NCBI RefSeq assembly: GCF_024648825.1
Contig: NZ_JANBBE010000003.1
Coordinates: forward strand, 496,001-560,000
Origin: Lentzea californiensis
GTDB taxonomy: Bacteria > Actinomycetota > Actinomycetes > Mycobacteriales > Pseudonocardiaceae
Direction: 5' to 3'
Length of the DNA: 64,000 nt
Shown here: in pieces, positions 12,301-27,300 of the stretch
Position numbering within the stretch: the first letter of the stretch is position 1
Layout of the letters: the number at the start of each line of letters is the position of its first letter
Notes under the pieces: generated by a model
Seen by the model: the letters and a program-made list of their open reading frames with translations, nothing else
The model's database searches: none
Told to the model about the DNA's origin: nothing
Translations under genes and position numbers: made by a program

Positions 12301-15300
12301 GTCGCCGTGCTGGTGCCGCGTGGGCTTGAGCTGGCCGTCGCGTTCCAGGGCGTGCTGCGCTCCGGCGGCGTCTACCTGCCGATCAACCCCGGGCTTCCGG
12401 CCGAACGTCTCGCGTTCCTGCTGGCCGATGCCGGTGCGGACGTCGCGGTCACGACCGCGGCGCTGGTGGGCGAGCTGGCCGGGTTCGCCGGTGAAGTGCT
12501 GCTGGTGGAGGACGTGGCCGTCGTCGGCGAGCTCGCTCCGGTCGACCCGGACTCGTTGGCGTACATCGCTTACACGTCGGGTTCCACGGGACGGCCCAAG
12601 GGCGTCGCGGTCACGCATGCCGCGCTGTCGTCCTACGTGGCCGGTTGGCGTGACGGGCTGGCCGCGCTGGGCGGCCCCGGCCCGGTGCTGTCGATGTCCG
12701 GGCCTGGGTTCGACGTGTCGATCGGTGACATGACGCGGGCTTTGGCTTTCGGTCAGCGCGTGGTGTTCCTGCCGCACGACGAGCACGTGTCGGTGGAGTC
12801 GCTGCACGCGACGTTGGTGGAGCACCGGATCGAGATCGCCGAGATCGTTCCCGGCATGCTCTTGCGGGACCTGGCGGCACATTGCCGGGTCGCCGGGCCG
12901 GTCGAGTCGTTGCGCCTGGTGATCTCCGGTACGGACATGTGGACGCATGACGCGTTGACCGCCGCTGTGCGCGAGGTGGCGCCGAACGCGGTGCCGGGCA
13001 ACGTGTTCGGTGTGACCGAGGCGGCGATCGACTCGATCTTCCACGCCGTGACGGAGGACCACCCCGCTGCCGTGGTGCCGATCGGCACGCCGCTGGCCGG
13101 CGCCCGCGCGGTCGTGGTCGACTCCGCGCTGCGGCCCGTTCCCGTGGGTGTTCCGGGCGAACTGCTGGTCGGCGGCGCCGGTGTGGCGCGCGGCTACCTG
13201 GGACGTCCCGACCTGACCTCGGCGCGGTTCGTGCCCGACCTGTTCGGTGCCGGCGGCGACCGGCTCTACCGGACCGGTGACCGGGCTCGGTGGCGTGCTG
13301 ACGGCACGATCGAGTTCCTCGGGCGCGTCGACGAGCAGGTCAAGATCCGTGGCTACCGGGTCGAGCCCGGTGAGGTCGAGGTCGTCATCGGCGATCACCC
13401 CGACGTGCGTGACGTTGTTGTGGTGGCTCGTGATGGCGGGCCGCACGGCGGCAAGCGCCTCGTCGCGTACGTCGTGGCGGAGGGCGAGTTCAGCGGCTCG
13501 GCGTTGCGGTCGTGGCTGCGGGAGCGGGTGCCGGATTACCTGGTGCCGTCGGTGTTCGTGGCGTTGGATCGCCTTCCGCTGACGCCGAACGGGAAGGTGG
13601 ACCGGCGCGGTCTGCCCGATACCGAGCCCGAGACGACGGGCGAGGCCTACGTCGCACCTCGGACCGCTGCGGAGGAAACGCTTGCGGCGGTGTGGAGTGG
13701 TGTGCTCGGTGTCGACCGCGTCGGTGTGCACGACAACTTCTTCGAGCTGGGTGGCGACTCGATCCTGAGTCTGCAGATCGTGGCTCGCGTTCGCGCCGCA
13801 GGTCTGGGTGTCGACGTGGCGGACGTGTTCGCCCACCAGACGGTCGCCGCACTGGCCGCCGTCGTGCGTGACACGCCGGCGGTGACCCTGGCCGAACAGG
13901 GCGTCGTCACCGGACCCGTGCCGCTGACGCCGATCCAGCACTGGTTCCTGGCGCAGGACATCCCGAACCGGGACCACTGGAACTGGTCCGGAATGTTCGA
14001 GCTGGCGCCCGGCACCGACCCGGAACGGCTCGGGCGGGCACTCGACGTCCTGGTCACTCATCACGACGCGCTGCGCCTCCGTTTCACGCCGGAAAGCCAG
14101 TACCTGGCGCCGGTCGACGGCAGCGCGTTGTTGCGGGTGGTCGAGGGCGACGAGGCCGTGGTCGCGGAGATGACCGCGGCGCAGACGTCGTTGCGGCTGG
14201 CTGATGGCCCGCTGATGGCCGCCGTGTTCTTCGATCGCGGTGATCAGCCCGCGTGGCTCGGTTTGACCGTGCACCACCTCGTGATGGACGGGGTGTCGTG
14301 GAACGTGTTGCTGGAGGACCTCGACGCTGTCTACGCGGGCCGGGAACTAGGGCCGAAGACGACCTCGTTCCAGCAGTGGGCCGAGGTGTTGCAGGACCTG
14401 GACGCTCGGGGCGAGCGGGAGACCTGGCTGGCTCAGACCGCGGACGTCGTGGCAGTGCCGCAGGACCAGGACGGCCCCAACACCGAGACTTCGGCCGGTG
14501 TCGTGCGGTCGTGGCTGGACGCCGGCACCACCGCCGCGCTGCTGGGCGACGCCCACCGCGCCTACCGCACCCAGGCCAACGACCTGCTGCTGGCGGCGCT
14601 CGCCCAGGCGTTGGGCGAGTGGGCTGGTAGCGGCCACGTGACGGTGGACCTGGAAAGCCACGGCCGCGAGGCGGTGGCCGACGGCGTGGACATGTCGCGC
14701 ACCGTCGGGTACTTCACGTCGATCTTCCCGGTGCGGCTCACGCACGAGAGCGATCCGGCGGCGGCGATCAAGGCCGTCAAGGAAGAGCTGCGGGCAGTGC
14801 CGCGCCGCGGTGTCGGCTACGGCGCGTTGCGCTGGCTGCAGGGTGACCTGGCCGATGTGCCGGAGCGTCCGGTGCTGTTCAACTACCTCGGAGCGTTCGA
14901 CGCCGTCGACTCGCTGGGGCTGATCCGCCGGGAACTGCCCGCCGACCTGGCCGGCCCGAGCGAGGGACCGGGCGGGACGCGGTCGCACCTCCTGCAGATC
15001 GAGGCGGAGCAGGACGCGGACGGACGCCTGCAGGTCGACTGGCACTTCAGCCACAACCTGCACGACATGGTCACCGTCGAACGTGTCGCCGCGCGCTACG
15101 TCGAGGCGTTGCGTCGGCTGGTGGCGCACTGCCGGTCCGGGGCCACGGGCTTCACGCCGTCGGACTTCCCGTTGGCGTCGCTGACCCAGCCCGAGGTGGA
15201 CGGGCTTTCGGAGCGCTATCCGCTGGTGGACGTGCATCGGCTGGCGCCGGTGCAGTCAGGCATGTTGTTCGGTGTCGCGGGTTCTCCCGTCGACGGTCTC

Positions 15301-18300
15301 TACTGGGGTCAAGGGGTTTACGACCTGACGGGGCCGATGGACGCGGAACGGCTGGCCGGTGCCTGGCGTCAGGTGATCTCCCGGCACGCGGCGTTGCGCA
15401 GCGGGTTCGTGTGGGAGGGCGTCAGCGAGCCGGTGCAGGTCGTGCTGGCCGAGGTCGACGTTCCGCTCGAGCGGCTGGACTGGTCTCGCCTCGGCGACGT
15501 CGTGCAGCAGGAGCAGTTGCGGGTGCTGCTCGACGAGGATCGCGCGCTGGGCTTCGACCTCGCCGCGCCGCCGTTGACGCGCCTGTACCTGGTGGACCGC
15601 GGCCAGGGCCGGTTGTGGCTGGTGTGGGGTCTGTACCAGGGCTTGTGCGACGGGTGGAGCCTGCCTGTCGTGATGGACGAGGTGTCCGCCCTCTACCAGG
15701 GCAGGGCGCTGGAGCCGGTGCGCTCCTACCGGGACTTCATCGCGTGGCTGGGCCGGCGTGACCCGGCCGAGTCCGAAGGGTTCTGGCGCACGCACCTGGC
15801 CGGTTTCGAGGCTCCCACGGCACTTCCGGCCGACCGGCTGGCCGCGAGCCACTACGACCAGGACCGGCGTCGCCTGCGCCTGGACGAGACCGTCACCGGC
15901 AGGCTGGTCGACCTGGCCCGCCGCGAGCGCGTGACGTTGTCGACCGTCGTCCAGGCGGCGTGGGCGCTGCTGCTGTCGACGTACTCGGGTGACGACGACG
16001 TGATCTTCGGCCTGACCGTCTCCGGCCGTCCGGCCGACCTGGCCGGCGTGGAGTCGATGGTCGGGTTGTTCATCAACACGCTGCCGGTCCGGGCCGTGGT
16101 GCCGACCGACATGACATTCGCCGCGTGGCTGCCGCGTTTGCAGGACAACCAGGTTGCGCTGCAACGGTTCGAGTACACGCCGTTGGTGGACGTGCAGCGG
16201 TGGTCCGAGGTGCCGCACGGCCGCGCGTTGTTCGACTCCATCGTGGTGTTCGGCAACTACCCGCAGGAGGAACTCCCCGAGGACCTGGGCGGGCTGCAGG
16301 CCGCCGACTCGGTGGAGCAGGGCAACTACCCGCTCACCTTCGCCGTCGACCTGGAGCGCACGCTGCGCGTCGAGGCGGAGTTCTCGACGGCCGCGTTCGA
16401 CGCCATCACGGTCGAGCGGATCCTCGACCAGCTCGCTGTCGTGCTGACCGCTGTGGCGGAGCAGCCGGAGCTCTTGGTCCGCGATGTGCCCGTGCAGCGT
16501 CCCGACCAGGCGGCGGAGCTGGTGGCGTGGGGCGCGACCCCCGTGCCCTCCGCCGAACTGCCGGTGCCCGACCTGATCGCCGGCTGGGCTTCGTCCGAGG
16601 TCGCCGCGGTGTGCGGCGATGAGCAGCTGACGTTCGCCGAACTGAACGCTCGGGCCGATTCCCTTGCCACACGTCTGCGCCGAGCCGGTGTGACGGTGGG
16701 ATCGCCGGTCGCCGTGCTGGTGCCGCGTGGGCTTGAACTCGCTATCGCTTTCCAGGGTGTGTTGCGCTCTGGTGGCGTGTACGTGCCGATCAACCCTGGG
16801 CTGCCTGCTGAACGGCTGGCGTTCCTGCTGGCCGATGCCGGTGTGGTCGCGGCCGTCACGACTTCGGCTCTGGACGGGTTCGCCGGTGAAGTGCTGCCGG
16901 TGGACGACGAGTCCGCGGTCGTCGGTGAACTTGCTCCGGTCGACCCGAATGCGTTGGCGTACATCGCTTACACGTCGGGTTCCACGGGACGGCCCAAGGG
17001 TGTGGCGGTGACCCATGCCGCGCTCTCGTCCTACGTGGCCGGGTGGCGTGACGGACTGCGTGCGCTGGGCGGTCCGGGTGCGGTGCTGTCGATGTCCGGG
17101 CCTGGGTTCGACGTGTCGATCGGTGACATGACTCGGGCGTTGGCTTTCGGGCAGCGCGTGGTGTTCTTGCCGCACGATGAGCACGTGACGGTGGAGTCGT
17201 TGCACCGCACGCTGGTCGACCACGACGTCGAGGTCGCGGAGATCGTGCCGGGCATGCTGTTGCGCGACCTGGCGGCCTACTCCCGGACGGCTGGGCCGGT
17301 GGAGAGCCTGCGCCTGGTGATCTCGGGTACCGATCTGTGGACGCATGACGCGTTGACGGCGGCTGTGCGCGAGGTGGCGCCGAACGCGCTGCCGGGCAAC
17401 GTGTTCGGTGTGACCGAGGCGGCGATCGACTCGATCTTCCACGCCGTGACCGAGGACCACCCGGCGGCGGTGGTGCCGATCGGTACGCCGCTGGCCGGTG
17501 CTCAGGCTTTTGTGGTGGACGGCTCGTTGCGGCCGGCGCCAGTAGGCGTGCCGGGTGAGTTGCTCGTCGGTGGTTCCGGTGTGGCCCAGGGGTATGTGGG
17601 CCGGCCGGATCTGACGGCGGAGCGGTTCGTTCCGGACCTGTTCACCGGTTCTGGTGAGCGCCTCTACCGCACTGGTGACCGGGCTCGGTGGCGTGCTGAC
17701 GGGACGATCGAGTTCTTGGGTCGTGTCGACGAGCAGGTGAAGATCCGCGGTTATCGGGTCGAGCCCGGTGAGGTCGAGGTCGTCATCGGCGATCACCCCG
17801 ATGTGCGTGATGTTGTAGTGGTGGCTCGTGAAGGTGGGCCTCACGGCGGTAAGCGCCTCGTCGCGTACGTCGTGGCGGAGGGTGAGTTCAGCGGTTCGGT
17901 TCTGCGTGCGTGGCTGCGGGAGCGCGTGCCGGACTACCTTGTGCCGTCGGTGTTCGTCGCACTGGATCGCCTTCCCCTGACGCCGAACGGGAAGGTCGAC
18001 CGTCGCGGTCTGCCCGACCCGGAGCCCGAAACGACGGGTGAGGCCTATGTCGCGCCTCGGACCGCTGCCGAGGAGACTCTCGCGGCGGTGTGGAGTGGCG
18101 TGCTCGGTGTCGAACGCGTTGGTGTGCAGGACAACTTCTTCGAGTTGGGTGGCGACTCGATCCTGAGTCTGCAGATCGTGGCTCGGGTTCGCGCCGCAGG
18201 TCTGGGTGTGGACGTGGCGGACGTGTTCGCCCACCAGACCATCGCCGAACTTGCTCTCGTCGTGCGGGACGCTCCGGCGGAGTCGTCGGCCGAGCAGGGC

Positions 18301-21300
18301 GTGGTCACGGGTCCGATTCCGTTCACGCCGATCCAGCGCTGGTTCCTGGCGCAGGACATCCCGGACCGGGACCACTGGAACTGGTCGGGCATGTTCGAGC
18401 TGGCGCCGGGCACCGATCCTGGTCGGCTCGGACGGGCGCTCGACGCTCTTGTCGCTCACCACGACGCCCTGCGCATCCGGTTCACGCCCGACGGCCAGCA
18501 CAACGCCGGTGTCGAGGCCTCCGACGTTCTTCGCGTCGTTGCTGTGGATGACGTGGTCGCGGAGATGACGGCGGCGCAGAAGTCGTTGCGTCTGGCCGAT
18601 GGTCCGCTGCTCGCCGCCGTCTACTTCGACCGTGGTGATCAGCCTGCGTGGCTTGGGTTGACCGTGCACCACCTCGTGATGGACGGGGTGTCGTGGAACG
18701 TTCTGCTGGAGGACCTCGACACTGCTTACCAAGGCGGATCGTTCGCGCCGAAGACGACGTCGTTCCAGGCGTGGGCCGAGCAGCTCCAGACCATCGACGC
18801 CGCGGAGGAGCGCGACCACTGGGCCGCTGCGACCGCGGACGTCACGGTCGTTCCGGTGGACGGCCATGGGCCGAACTCCGAGGCGTCCGGTGCGGTCGTG
18901 CAGTCGTGGCTGGACGCCGAGACGACGGCGGCGTTGCTGGGCGATGCGCACAGGGCGTATCGCACGCAGGGCAATGATCTGTTGCTGACCGCTCTGGCCC
19001 AGGCTTTGGGGGAGTGGACCGGTAGCGATCACGTGACGATCGACTTGGAGAGCCACGGCCGTGAAGGTGCGGACTTGTCCCGCACGGTCGGCTGGTTCAC
19101 GTCGATCTTCCCGGTGCGGCTCACCCACGAGAGCGATCCGGCGGCGGCGATCAAGGCCGTCAAGGAGGAGTTGCGGGCTGTTCCGCGGCGGGGCGTCGGC
19201 TATGGGGCATTGCGTTGGCTGCATGGCGAACTGGCCGACGTGCCGGAGCGTCCGGTGCTGTTCAACTACCTCGGGGCGTACGACGCCGCCGACTCGGCGG
19301 GGCTGATCCGCCGGGAGCTACCCGCCGACCTGGCGGGGCCCAGCGAGGGCGAGGGCGGGACGCGCTCGCACCTGTTGCAGCTCGAGGTTCAGCAGAGCGC
19401 CGACGGACGGTTGTCCATCGAGTGGTTCCACTCCAGCGCTGTTCACGACACCGCCACTGTCGAACGGGTTGCCGCCCGGTACGTCGAGGCGTTGCGCGAA
19501 CTGGTCGCACACTGCCGGTCCGCCAGTGGTTTCACGCCTTCGGACTTCCCGTTGGCGGCGCTGGCCCAGCCGGAGATCGACCTGCTGGCGGAGCGCTATC
19601 CGCTGGCGGACGTGTACCGGTTGTCGCCGGTGCAGTCCGGCATGTTGTTCGGTGTAGTGGGCTCTCCTGTCGACGGTCTCTACTGGGCGCAGAACGTCTA
19701 CGACCTGGCCGGTCCGATCGACGTGGAAAAGTTCGCGGCTGCGTGGCGTGAGGTGATCGGCCGGCACGCGCCGCTGCGGAGCGGGTTCGTGTGGGAGGGC
19801 GTCAGCGAACCGGTGCAGGTCGTTCCGACCGACATCGACGTGCCGTTGACGACCCATGACTGGTCGGGTCTCGACGAGGCCGCACAACAGGTTCGGCTTC
19901 AGGAACTCCTGGACCACGACCGCGCCCTCGGATTCGACCTTGCCCGCCCGCCGCTCATCCGGCTCTACCTCGTCGACCGGAGCAACGGGCAGAACTGGCT
20001 GGTGTGGGGCCTGTACCAGGGTTTGTGCGACGGGTGGAGCCTGCCCGTCGTCATGGACGAGGTGTCGGCCGCGTACCAGCGGCAGGCGTTGCCGCCGGTA
20101 CGTCCGTACCGCGACTACATCGCGTGGCTGGGTCAGCGCGACACTGCTGCGACCGAAGGGTTCTGGCGCACGTACCTCGATGGTTTCGAGGCACCGACGG
20201 CACTTCCGGCCGACCGCCTGGCTGCGAGCCATTACGCCCAGGACCGCCGGCGCACGCACCTGAGCGAGAGCGTCACGGCCGGGCTGGTGGAGCTGGCGCG
20301 TCGTGAGCGCGTGACGTTGTCGACTGTCGTGCAGGCGGCGTGGGCAAAGGTGTTGTCCGCGTCGTCGGGCGAGGACGACGTGGTGTACGGCCTGACCGTG
20401 TCGGGTCGTCCGGCTGATCTGGCCGGGGTGGAGTCGATGGTCGGCCTGTTCATCAACACGCTGCCCGTGCGGGCCGCGGTGCCGGTCGACACGTCGTTCG
20501 CCGCGTGGTTGCCCGCACTGCGGGACAACCAGGTCGCGCTGCAACGGTTCGAGTACACGCCGCTGGTCGATGTTCAGCGGTGGTCCGCCGTGCCGCACGG
20601 CCGTGCGTTGTTCGACAGCATCGTGGTGTTCGGCAACTTCCCCCAGGAGGAGCTGCCGGAGGACCTGGGCGGGGTGCAGGCCACCGAGTCGGTGGAGCAG
20701 GGCAACTACCCGCTGACCTTCGCGGTCGACCTGGAATCCACGCTCAAGATCGAGGCCGAGTTCTCCACGGCGGCCTTCGACGCCGCCACCGTCGAACGGA
20801 TCCTCGACCAGCTGGTGGTCGTGCTCACCGTGGTCGCGGAACAGCCGGAGCTCGCGGTCGGTGACGTGCCGTTGCAGCGTCCTGAGCAGGCGGCGGAGCT
20901 GGTGGCGTGGGGCAGGACGCCGGAACCGGTGACCGAACTGCCGGTGCCCGACCTCGTCGACGGCTGGGCTCATGCGACCCCGGATGCCGTGGCGGTGGTG
21001 TGCGGCGAGGAGAGTCTCACGTTCGAGGTGCTGGGCGCTCGGGCCGACGCGCTGGCCGCACGGCTTCAGAGGGCCGGCGTGACGGTGGGATCGCCTGTGG
21101 CGGTGCTCGTGCCGCGTGGTCTTGAGCTGGCGGTCGCGTTCCAGGGCGTGTTGCGCTCTGGTGGCGTGTACGTGCCGATCAACCCTGGGCTTCCCGCTGA
21201 ACGGCTGGCGTTCCTGCTGGCTGATGCCAGCGTGGTCGCCGCTGTCACGACTTCGGCTTTGGACGGTTTCACCGGGGAAGTGCTGCCGGTGGACGACGTG

Positions 21301-24300
21301 TCCGCGGTGCCTGGTGAACCGCTTGCTCCGGTCGACCCGAACGCCTTGGCGTACATCGCTTACACGTCGGGATCGACGGGACGCCCCAAGGGGGTGGCGG
21401 TGACGCATGCCGCGCTGTCGTCGTACGTGGCGGGATGGCGCGACGGACTCGCCGGCCTGGGTGGTCCGGGCGCGGTGTTGTCGATGTCGGGTCCCGGTTT
21501 CGACGTGTCGATCGGTGACATGACGCGCGCCTTGGCGTTCGGTCAGCGCCTCGTGTTCCTGCCGCACGACGAGCACGTGACGGTGGAGTCGTTGCACCAC
21601 ACCTTGGTCGAGCACTCGGTCGAGGTCGCGGAGATCGTGCCCGGCATGTTGTTGCGCGACCTGGCGGCTTACTCCCGGACGGCCGGTCCGGTGGAAAGCC
21701 TCCGTCTGGTGATCTCGGGTACCGATCTGTGGACGCATGACGCGTTGACTTCGGCGGTGGCCGAGGTGGCACCCAATGCGGTGCCGGGCAACGTGTTCGG
21801 TGTGACCGAGGCGGCGATCGACTCGATCTTCCACCCGGTGGGTGACGACCATCCTGCCGCCGTGGTGCCGATCGGTACTCCTTTGGCGGGTGCTCAGGCC
21901 TTCGTGGTGGACGGGTCGTTGCGGCCTGTCCCGGTCGGGGTGCCGGGTGAGTTGCTGGTCGGTGGTTCCGGTCTGGCCCAGGGTTATGTGGGGCGTCCGG
22001 ATCTGACGGCGGAGCGGTTCGTGCCCGGTGCGGCCGGTGAGCGGTTGTACCGCACCGGTGACCGTGCCCGGTGGCGTGCTGATGGGACGATCGAGTTCCT
22101 TGGCCGAGTCGACGAGCAGGTCAAGATCCGTGGCTACCGGGTCGAACCCGGTGAGGTCGAGGTTGTCCTCGGTGACCACCCGGACGTGCGTGATGTTGTT
22201 GTGGTGGCTCGTGATGGCGGGCCTCACGGCGGTAAGCGGCTCGTTGCGTATGTCGTGGCGGAGGGTGAGTTCAGCGGTTCGGTGCTGCGGGCATGGCTGC
22301 GGGAGCGGGTGCCGGACTACCTGGTGCCGTCGGTGTTCGTGGCGTTGGACCGGTTGCCGCTGACGCCGAACGGGAAGGTCGACCGTCGTGGTCTGCCCGA
22401 CCCGGAGCCCGAGACCTCCGGCGAGGCGTACGTCGCGCCGCGGACCGCTGCCGAAGAAGCTCTGGCCGCAGTCTGGTCACAGGTGCTCGGTGCGGAACGT
22501 GTCGGTGTGCACGACAACTTCTTCGAGTTGGGTGGCGACTCGATCCTGAGTCTGCAGATCGTGGCGCGTGTTCGTGCCGCTGGTCTGGGTGTCGACGTGG
22601 CGGACGTGTTCGCCCACCAGACCATCGCCGAGCTCGCCCTCGCCGTGCGCGACACCCCGGCGGAGACGTTGGCCGAACAGGGTGTTGTCACGGGGCCGAT
22701 TCCGTTCACGCCGATCCAGCACTGGTTCCTGGCGCAGGACATCCCGAACCGGGATCACTGGAACTGGTCGGGCATGTTCGAGCTGGCACCGGGCACCGAT
22801 CCCGGTCGCCTCGCGTCGGCGCTGGACGCGGTGCTGGCGCACCACGACGCGTTGCGCATCCGGTTCACCCCGGACGGCCAGTACAACGCGCCGGTGGAGA
22901 CCGGGGTCCTGCGTGTGGTCGAGGGCGACCACGACCTGGTCGCGGAGATGACCGTGGCGCAGAAGTCGTTGCGGCTGGCCGACGGCCCGCTGGTGGCGGC
23001 TGTGTTCTTCGACCGTGGTCCGCAGCCGGCGTGGCTCGGTGTGACGGTGCACCACCTGGTAATGGACGGGGTGTCGTGGAACATCCTGTTGGAGGACCTC
23101 GACATCGCCTACCGGGGCGGTGTGCTGGCGCCGAAGACGACGTCGTTCAAGGCGTGGGCCGAACAGCTCCAGACCCTCGACCCCAGTGCTGAACGTGAGC
23201 ACTGGACGGCGGCGACCGCGGACGTGGTCACGCTTCCGGCCGACGGCGACGGGACGAACACGGAGGCGTCCGAGGCGATCGTGCAGTCGTGGCTGGATGC
23301 CGAGACGACGGTGACTCTGCTCGGTGACGCGCACAAGGCGTATCGCACGCAGGGCAACGACCTGCTGCTGACAGCTCTGGCCCAGGCCTTGGGGGAGTGG
23401 GCCGGTAGTGATCACGTCACAATCGATCTGGAGAGCCACGGCCGTGAGGGTGCGGATCTGTCGCGCACGGTCGGCTGGTTCACGTCGATCTTCCCGGTGC
23501 GGTTGAGCCGTCACGACGAGCCCGATGCGGCGATCAAGGCGGTCAAGGAGGAGTTGCGCGCTGTTCCGCGTCTTGGTGTGGGCTACGGCGCGTTGCAACT
23601 GGTGGATGTGCCGGAGCGGCCGGTGCTGTTCAACTACCTCGGCGCGTACGACGGGAACGACGACCCGGCCGGGTTGATCCGTCGTGAGCTGGACGGTGAT
23701 CTCGCCGGCCCGACCGAGGGCGAGGGCGGGACGCGGTCGCACCTGCTGCAGCTCGAAGTACAACAGACTGCCGATGGCCGGTTGTCCATCGAGTGGTTCC
23801 ACTCCAGCGCTGTTCACGACACCGCCACCGTCGAACGGGTTGCCGCCCGGTACGTCGAGGCGTTGCGCGAACTAGTCGCGCATTGCCGGTCGGCCGGTGG
23901 CTTCACGCCGTCGGACTTCCCGCTGGCGTCGCTGACCCAGCCCGAGGTCGACGGACTCGCGGCGCGTTATCCGCTGGTGGACGTGTACCGGTTGGCGCCG
24001 GTGCAGTCCGGCATGTTGTTCGGTGTCGTGGGTTCTCCTGTCGACGGGCTGTACTGGGGTCAGAGCGTTTACGACCTCGCGGGTCCGATCGACGTGGAGC
24101 GGTTCGCGGCGGCGTGGCGTGCGGTGATCGCCCGGCACGCCTCCCTGCGGAGTGGTTTCGTGTGGGAGGGCGTGGCGGAGCCGGTCCAGGTGGTGCTCGG
24201 CGACGTCGACGTGCCGCTGACGGCCCACGACTGGTCGGGGCTCGACGAGGCCGCGCAACAGGTGCGGCTGGAAGAGTTGCTGGCGGACGACCGCGCGCTC

Positions 24301-27300
24301 GGTTTCGACCTGGCCCGGCCGCCGTTGACGCGGCTCTACGTCGTGGACAGGGGCAACGGGCAGAACTGGCTCGTTTGGGGGCTGTACCAGGGTTTGTGCG
24401 ACGGGTGGAGCCTGCCCCTCGTGATGGACGAGGTGTCCGCCGCCTACCAGGGCGGCGCCCTCGAACCGACCCGGCCCTACCGGGACTTCATCGCGTGGCT
24501 CGACGGGCGCGACCCGGCTGAGCCGGAAGCGTTCTGGCGCGAGTACCTGGCAGGGTTCGAGGCACCGACTCCGCTGCCCGCCGACCGGCTGGCCGTGAGC
24601 CACTACGCCCAGGACCGCCGGCGCACGCACCTCGACGAGGGTGTGACCGCCGGACTGGTGGCGCTGGCCCGGCGCGAGCGCGTCACGTTGTCGACGGTCG
24701 TGCAGGCCGCGTGGGCCAAGGTCCTCGCGGACACCTCGGGTGAGGACGACGTGGTGTTCGGCCTGACCGTGTCGGGTCGTCCGGCCGAGCTGGCCGGCGT
24801 CGAGTCGATCGTCGGCCTGTTCATCAACACGCTGCCGGTCCGGACGGTCGTGCCCGCGAACGTGCCGTTCACGTCGTGGCTGCACGACCTGCGGGACAAC
24901 CAGGTCTCGCTGCAACGGTTCGAGTTCACGCCGTTGGTGGACGTGCAGCGGTGGTCTGCCGTGCCGCACGGCCGTGCGTTGTTCGACAGCATCGTGGTGT
25001 TCGGCAACTACCCGCAGGAGGAACTGCCGGAAGACCTGGGCGAGGACTGGTTGCAGGCCACCGAGTCGGTGGAGCAGGGCAACTACCCACTCACCTTCGC
25101 GGTCGACCTGGAGGCCACGCTCAAGATCGAGGCGGAGTTCTCCACGGCGGCCTTCGACGCGGTCACGGTCGAACGGATCCTCGACCAGCTGGTGGTCGTG
25201 CTGACCGCGGTGGCACAGCGTCCGGGCCTGCGGGTGCAGGACGTTCCGCTGCACCGCCCGGAGCAGGCTGCCGAGATCGTCCGGTGGGGTGGCACGACTG
25301 CGCCCCTGACCGAGTCGCCGGTGCCGGATCTGATCGCCGGGTGGGCTTCTTACGAGATCGCGGTGATCTGCGGCGACGAACGGCTCACGTTCGCGGAGTT
25401 GGGCGCTCGGGCCGATGCCCTGGCCGCCCGCCTGCAACGGGCCGGTGTGACGGTCGGGTCGCCGGTCGCCGTGCTGGTGCCGCGCGGGATCGACCTTGCG
25501 GTGGCCTTCCAGGGTGTGCTGCGCGCTGGTGGTGTCTACGTACCGATCAACCCCGGTCTGCCGGCTGACCGCGTCGCGTTCCTGCTGGCCGACGTCGGCG
25601 CGGTTGTCGCCGTCACGGCTGAGGCGCTGGCCGGCTTCACCGGCGAGGTGCTGGCACTCGACGACGCCTCGCCGGTCTTCGACGCGGTGCCGGTCCGCAT
25701 TGATCCCGGCGCGTTGGCGTACGTGGCTTACACCTCCGGCTCGACCGGCCGCCCCAAGGGTGTGGCGGTGACCCATGGCGCGCTCTCGTCGTACGTGGCC
25801 GGGTGGCGTGACGGACTGCGAGCGCTGGGTGGTCCCGGTGCGGTGTTGTCGATGTCCGGGCCTGGGTTCGACGTGTCGATCGGCGACATGACGCGGGCGT
25901 TGGCGTTCGGGCAGACCGTGGTCTTCCTGCCGCACGACGAACACGTGTCGGTCGAGTCGTTGCACCACACGCTGCGCACGCACGACGTGGCAATCGCCGA
26001 GATCGTGCCGGGCATGCTCCTGCGTGATCTGGCGGCGCACTGCCGCACCGCCGGGCCGGTGGAGAGTCTGCGTCTGGTCATCTCCGGCACGGACATGTGG
26101 ACGCACGAGGCTCTGACGACCGCGGTTGCCGAGGTGGCGCCTAACGCGGTGCCGGGCAACGTGTTCGGTGTGACCGAGGCGGCGATCGACTCGATCTTCC
26201 ACCCGGTCGGCGAGGACCATCCGGCGGCGGTGGTGCCGATCGGCACTCCGTTGGCGGGTGCTCAGGCCTTTGTGGTGGACGGGTCGTTGAGGCCCGCTCC
26301 GGTTGGGGTGCCGGGTGAGTTGCTGGTCGGTGGTCCGGGTGTGGCCCAGGGTTATGTGGGCCGGCCTGACCTGACTTCGGAGCGGTTCGTTCCCGACGTG
26401 TTCGGTGGATCCGGTCAGCGGTTGTACCGCACTGGTGACCGTGCTCGGTGGCGTGCGGACGGGACGATCGAGTTCTTGGGTCGTGTCGACGAGCAGGTGA
26501 AGATCCGTGGCTATCGGGTCGAGCCGGGCGAGGTCGAGGTTGTCATCGGTGACCACCCGGACGTTCGTGATGTTGTTGTGGTGGCACGCGATGGCGGCCC
26601 GCACGGTGGTAAGCGGCTGGTCGCGTACGTCGTGGCGGAGGGTGAGTTCAGCGGTTCCGCGTTGCGGGCGTGGCTGCGGGAACGGGTGCCGGACTACCTG
26701 GTCCCGTCGGTGTTCGTGGCACTGGACCGGTTGCCGCTGACGCCCAACGGCAAGGTCGACCGGCGAGGACTGCCCGACCCGGAGCCCGAGTCGGCCGGTG
26801 AGCAGTACGTCGCGCCCCGGACCGCGGCCGAGGAGACCCTCGCCGCGGTGTGGAGCGGTGTGCTCGGCGTCGAACGCGTTGGCGTGCACGACAACTTCTT
26901 CGAGCTCGGTGGCGACTCGATCCTGAGCCTGCAGATCGTGGCCCGGGTTCGCGCCGCCGGACTCGGCATCGACGTGGCGGACGTGTTCGCGCACCAGTCG
27001 GTGGCAGAGCTGGCGTCGGCCGTGCGTGACGCTCCGGCGGAGTCCCTGGCCGAGCAGGGCGTGGTCACCGGGCCTGTCCCGTTCACGCCGATCCAGCGGT
27101 GGTTCCTGGCGCAGGACATCCCTGACCGCGATCACTGGAACTGGTCGGGCATGTTCGAGCTGGCACCCGGTACCGATCCCGATCGGCTGGGCCGGGCGCT
27201 CGACGTGCTCGTCGCGCACCACGACGCGCTCCGGATCCGCTTCAGCGCGGACGACCAGCACAACGCTCCGGTCGACGGTGGCGGGCTCTTGCGCGTCACC

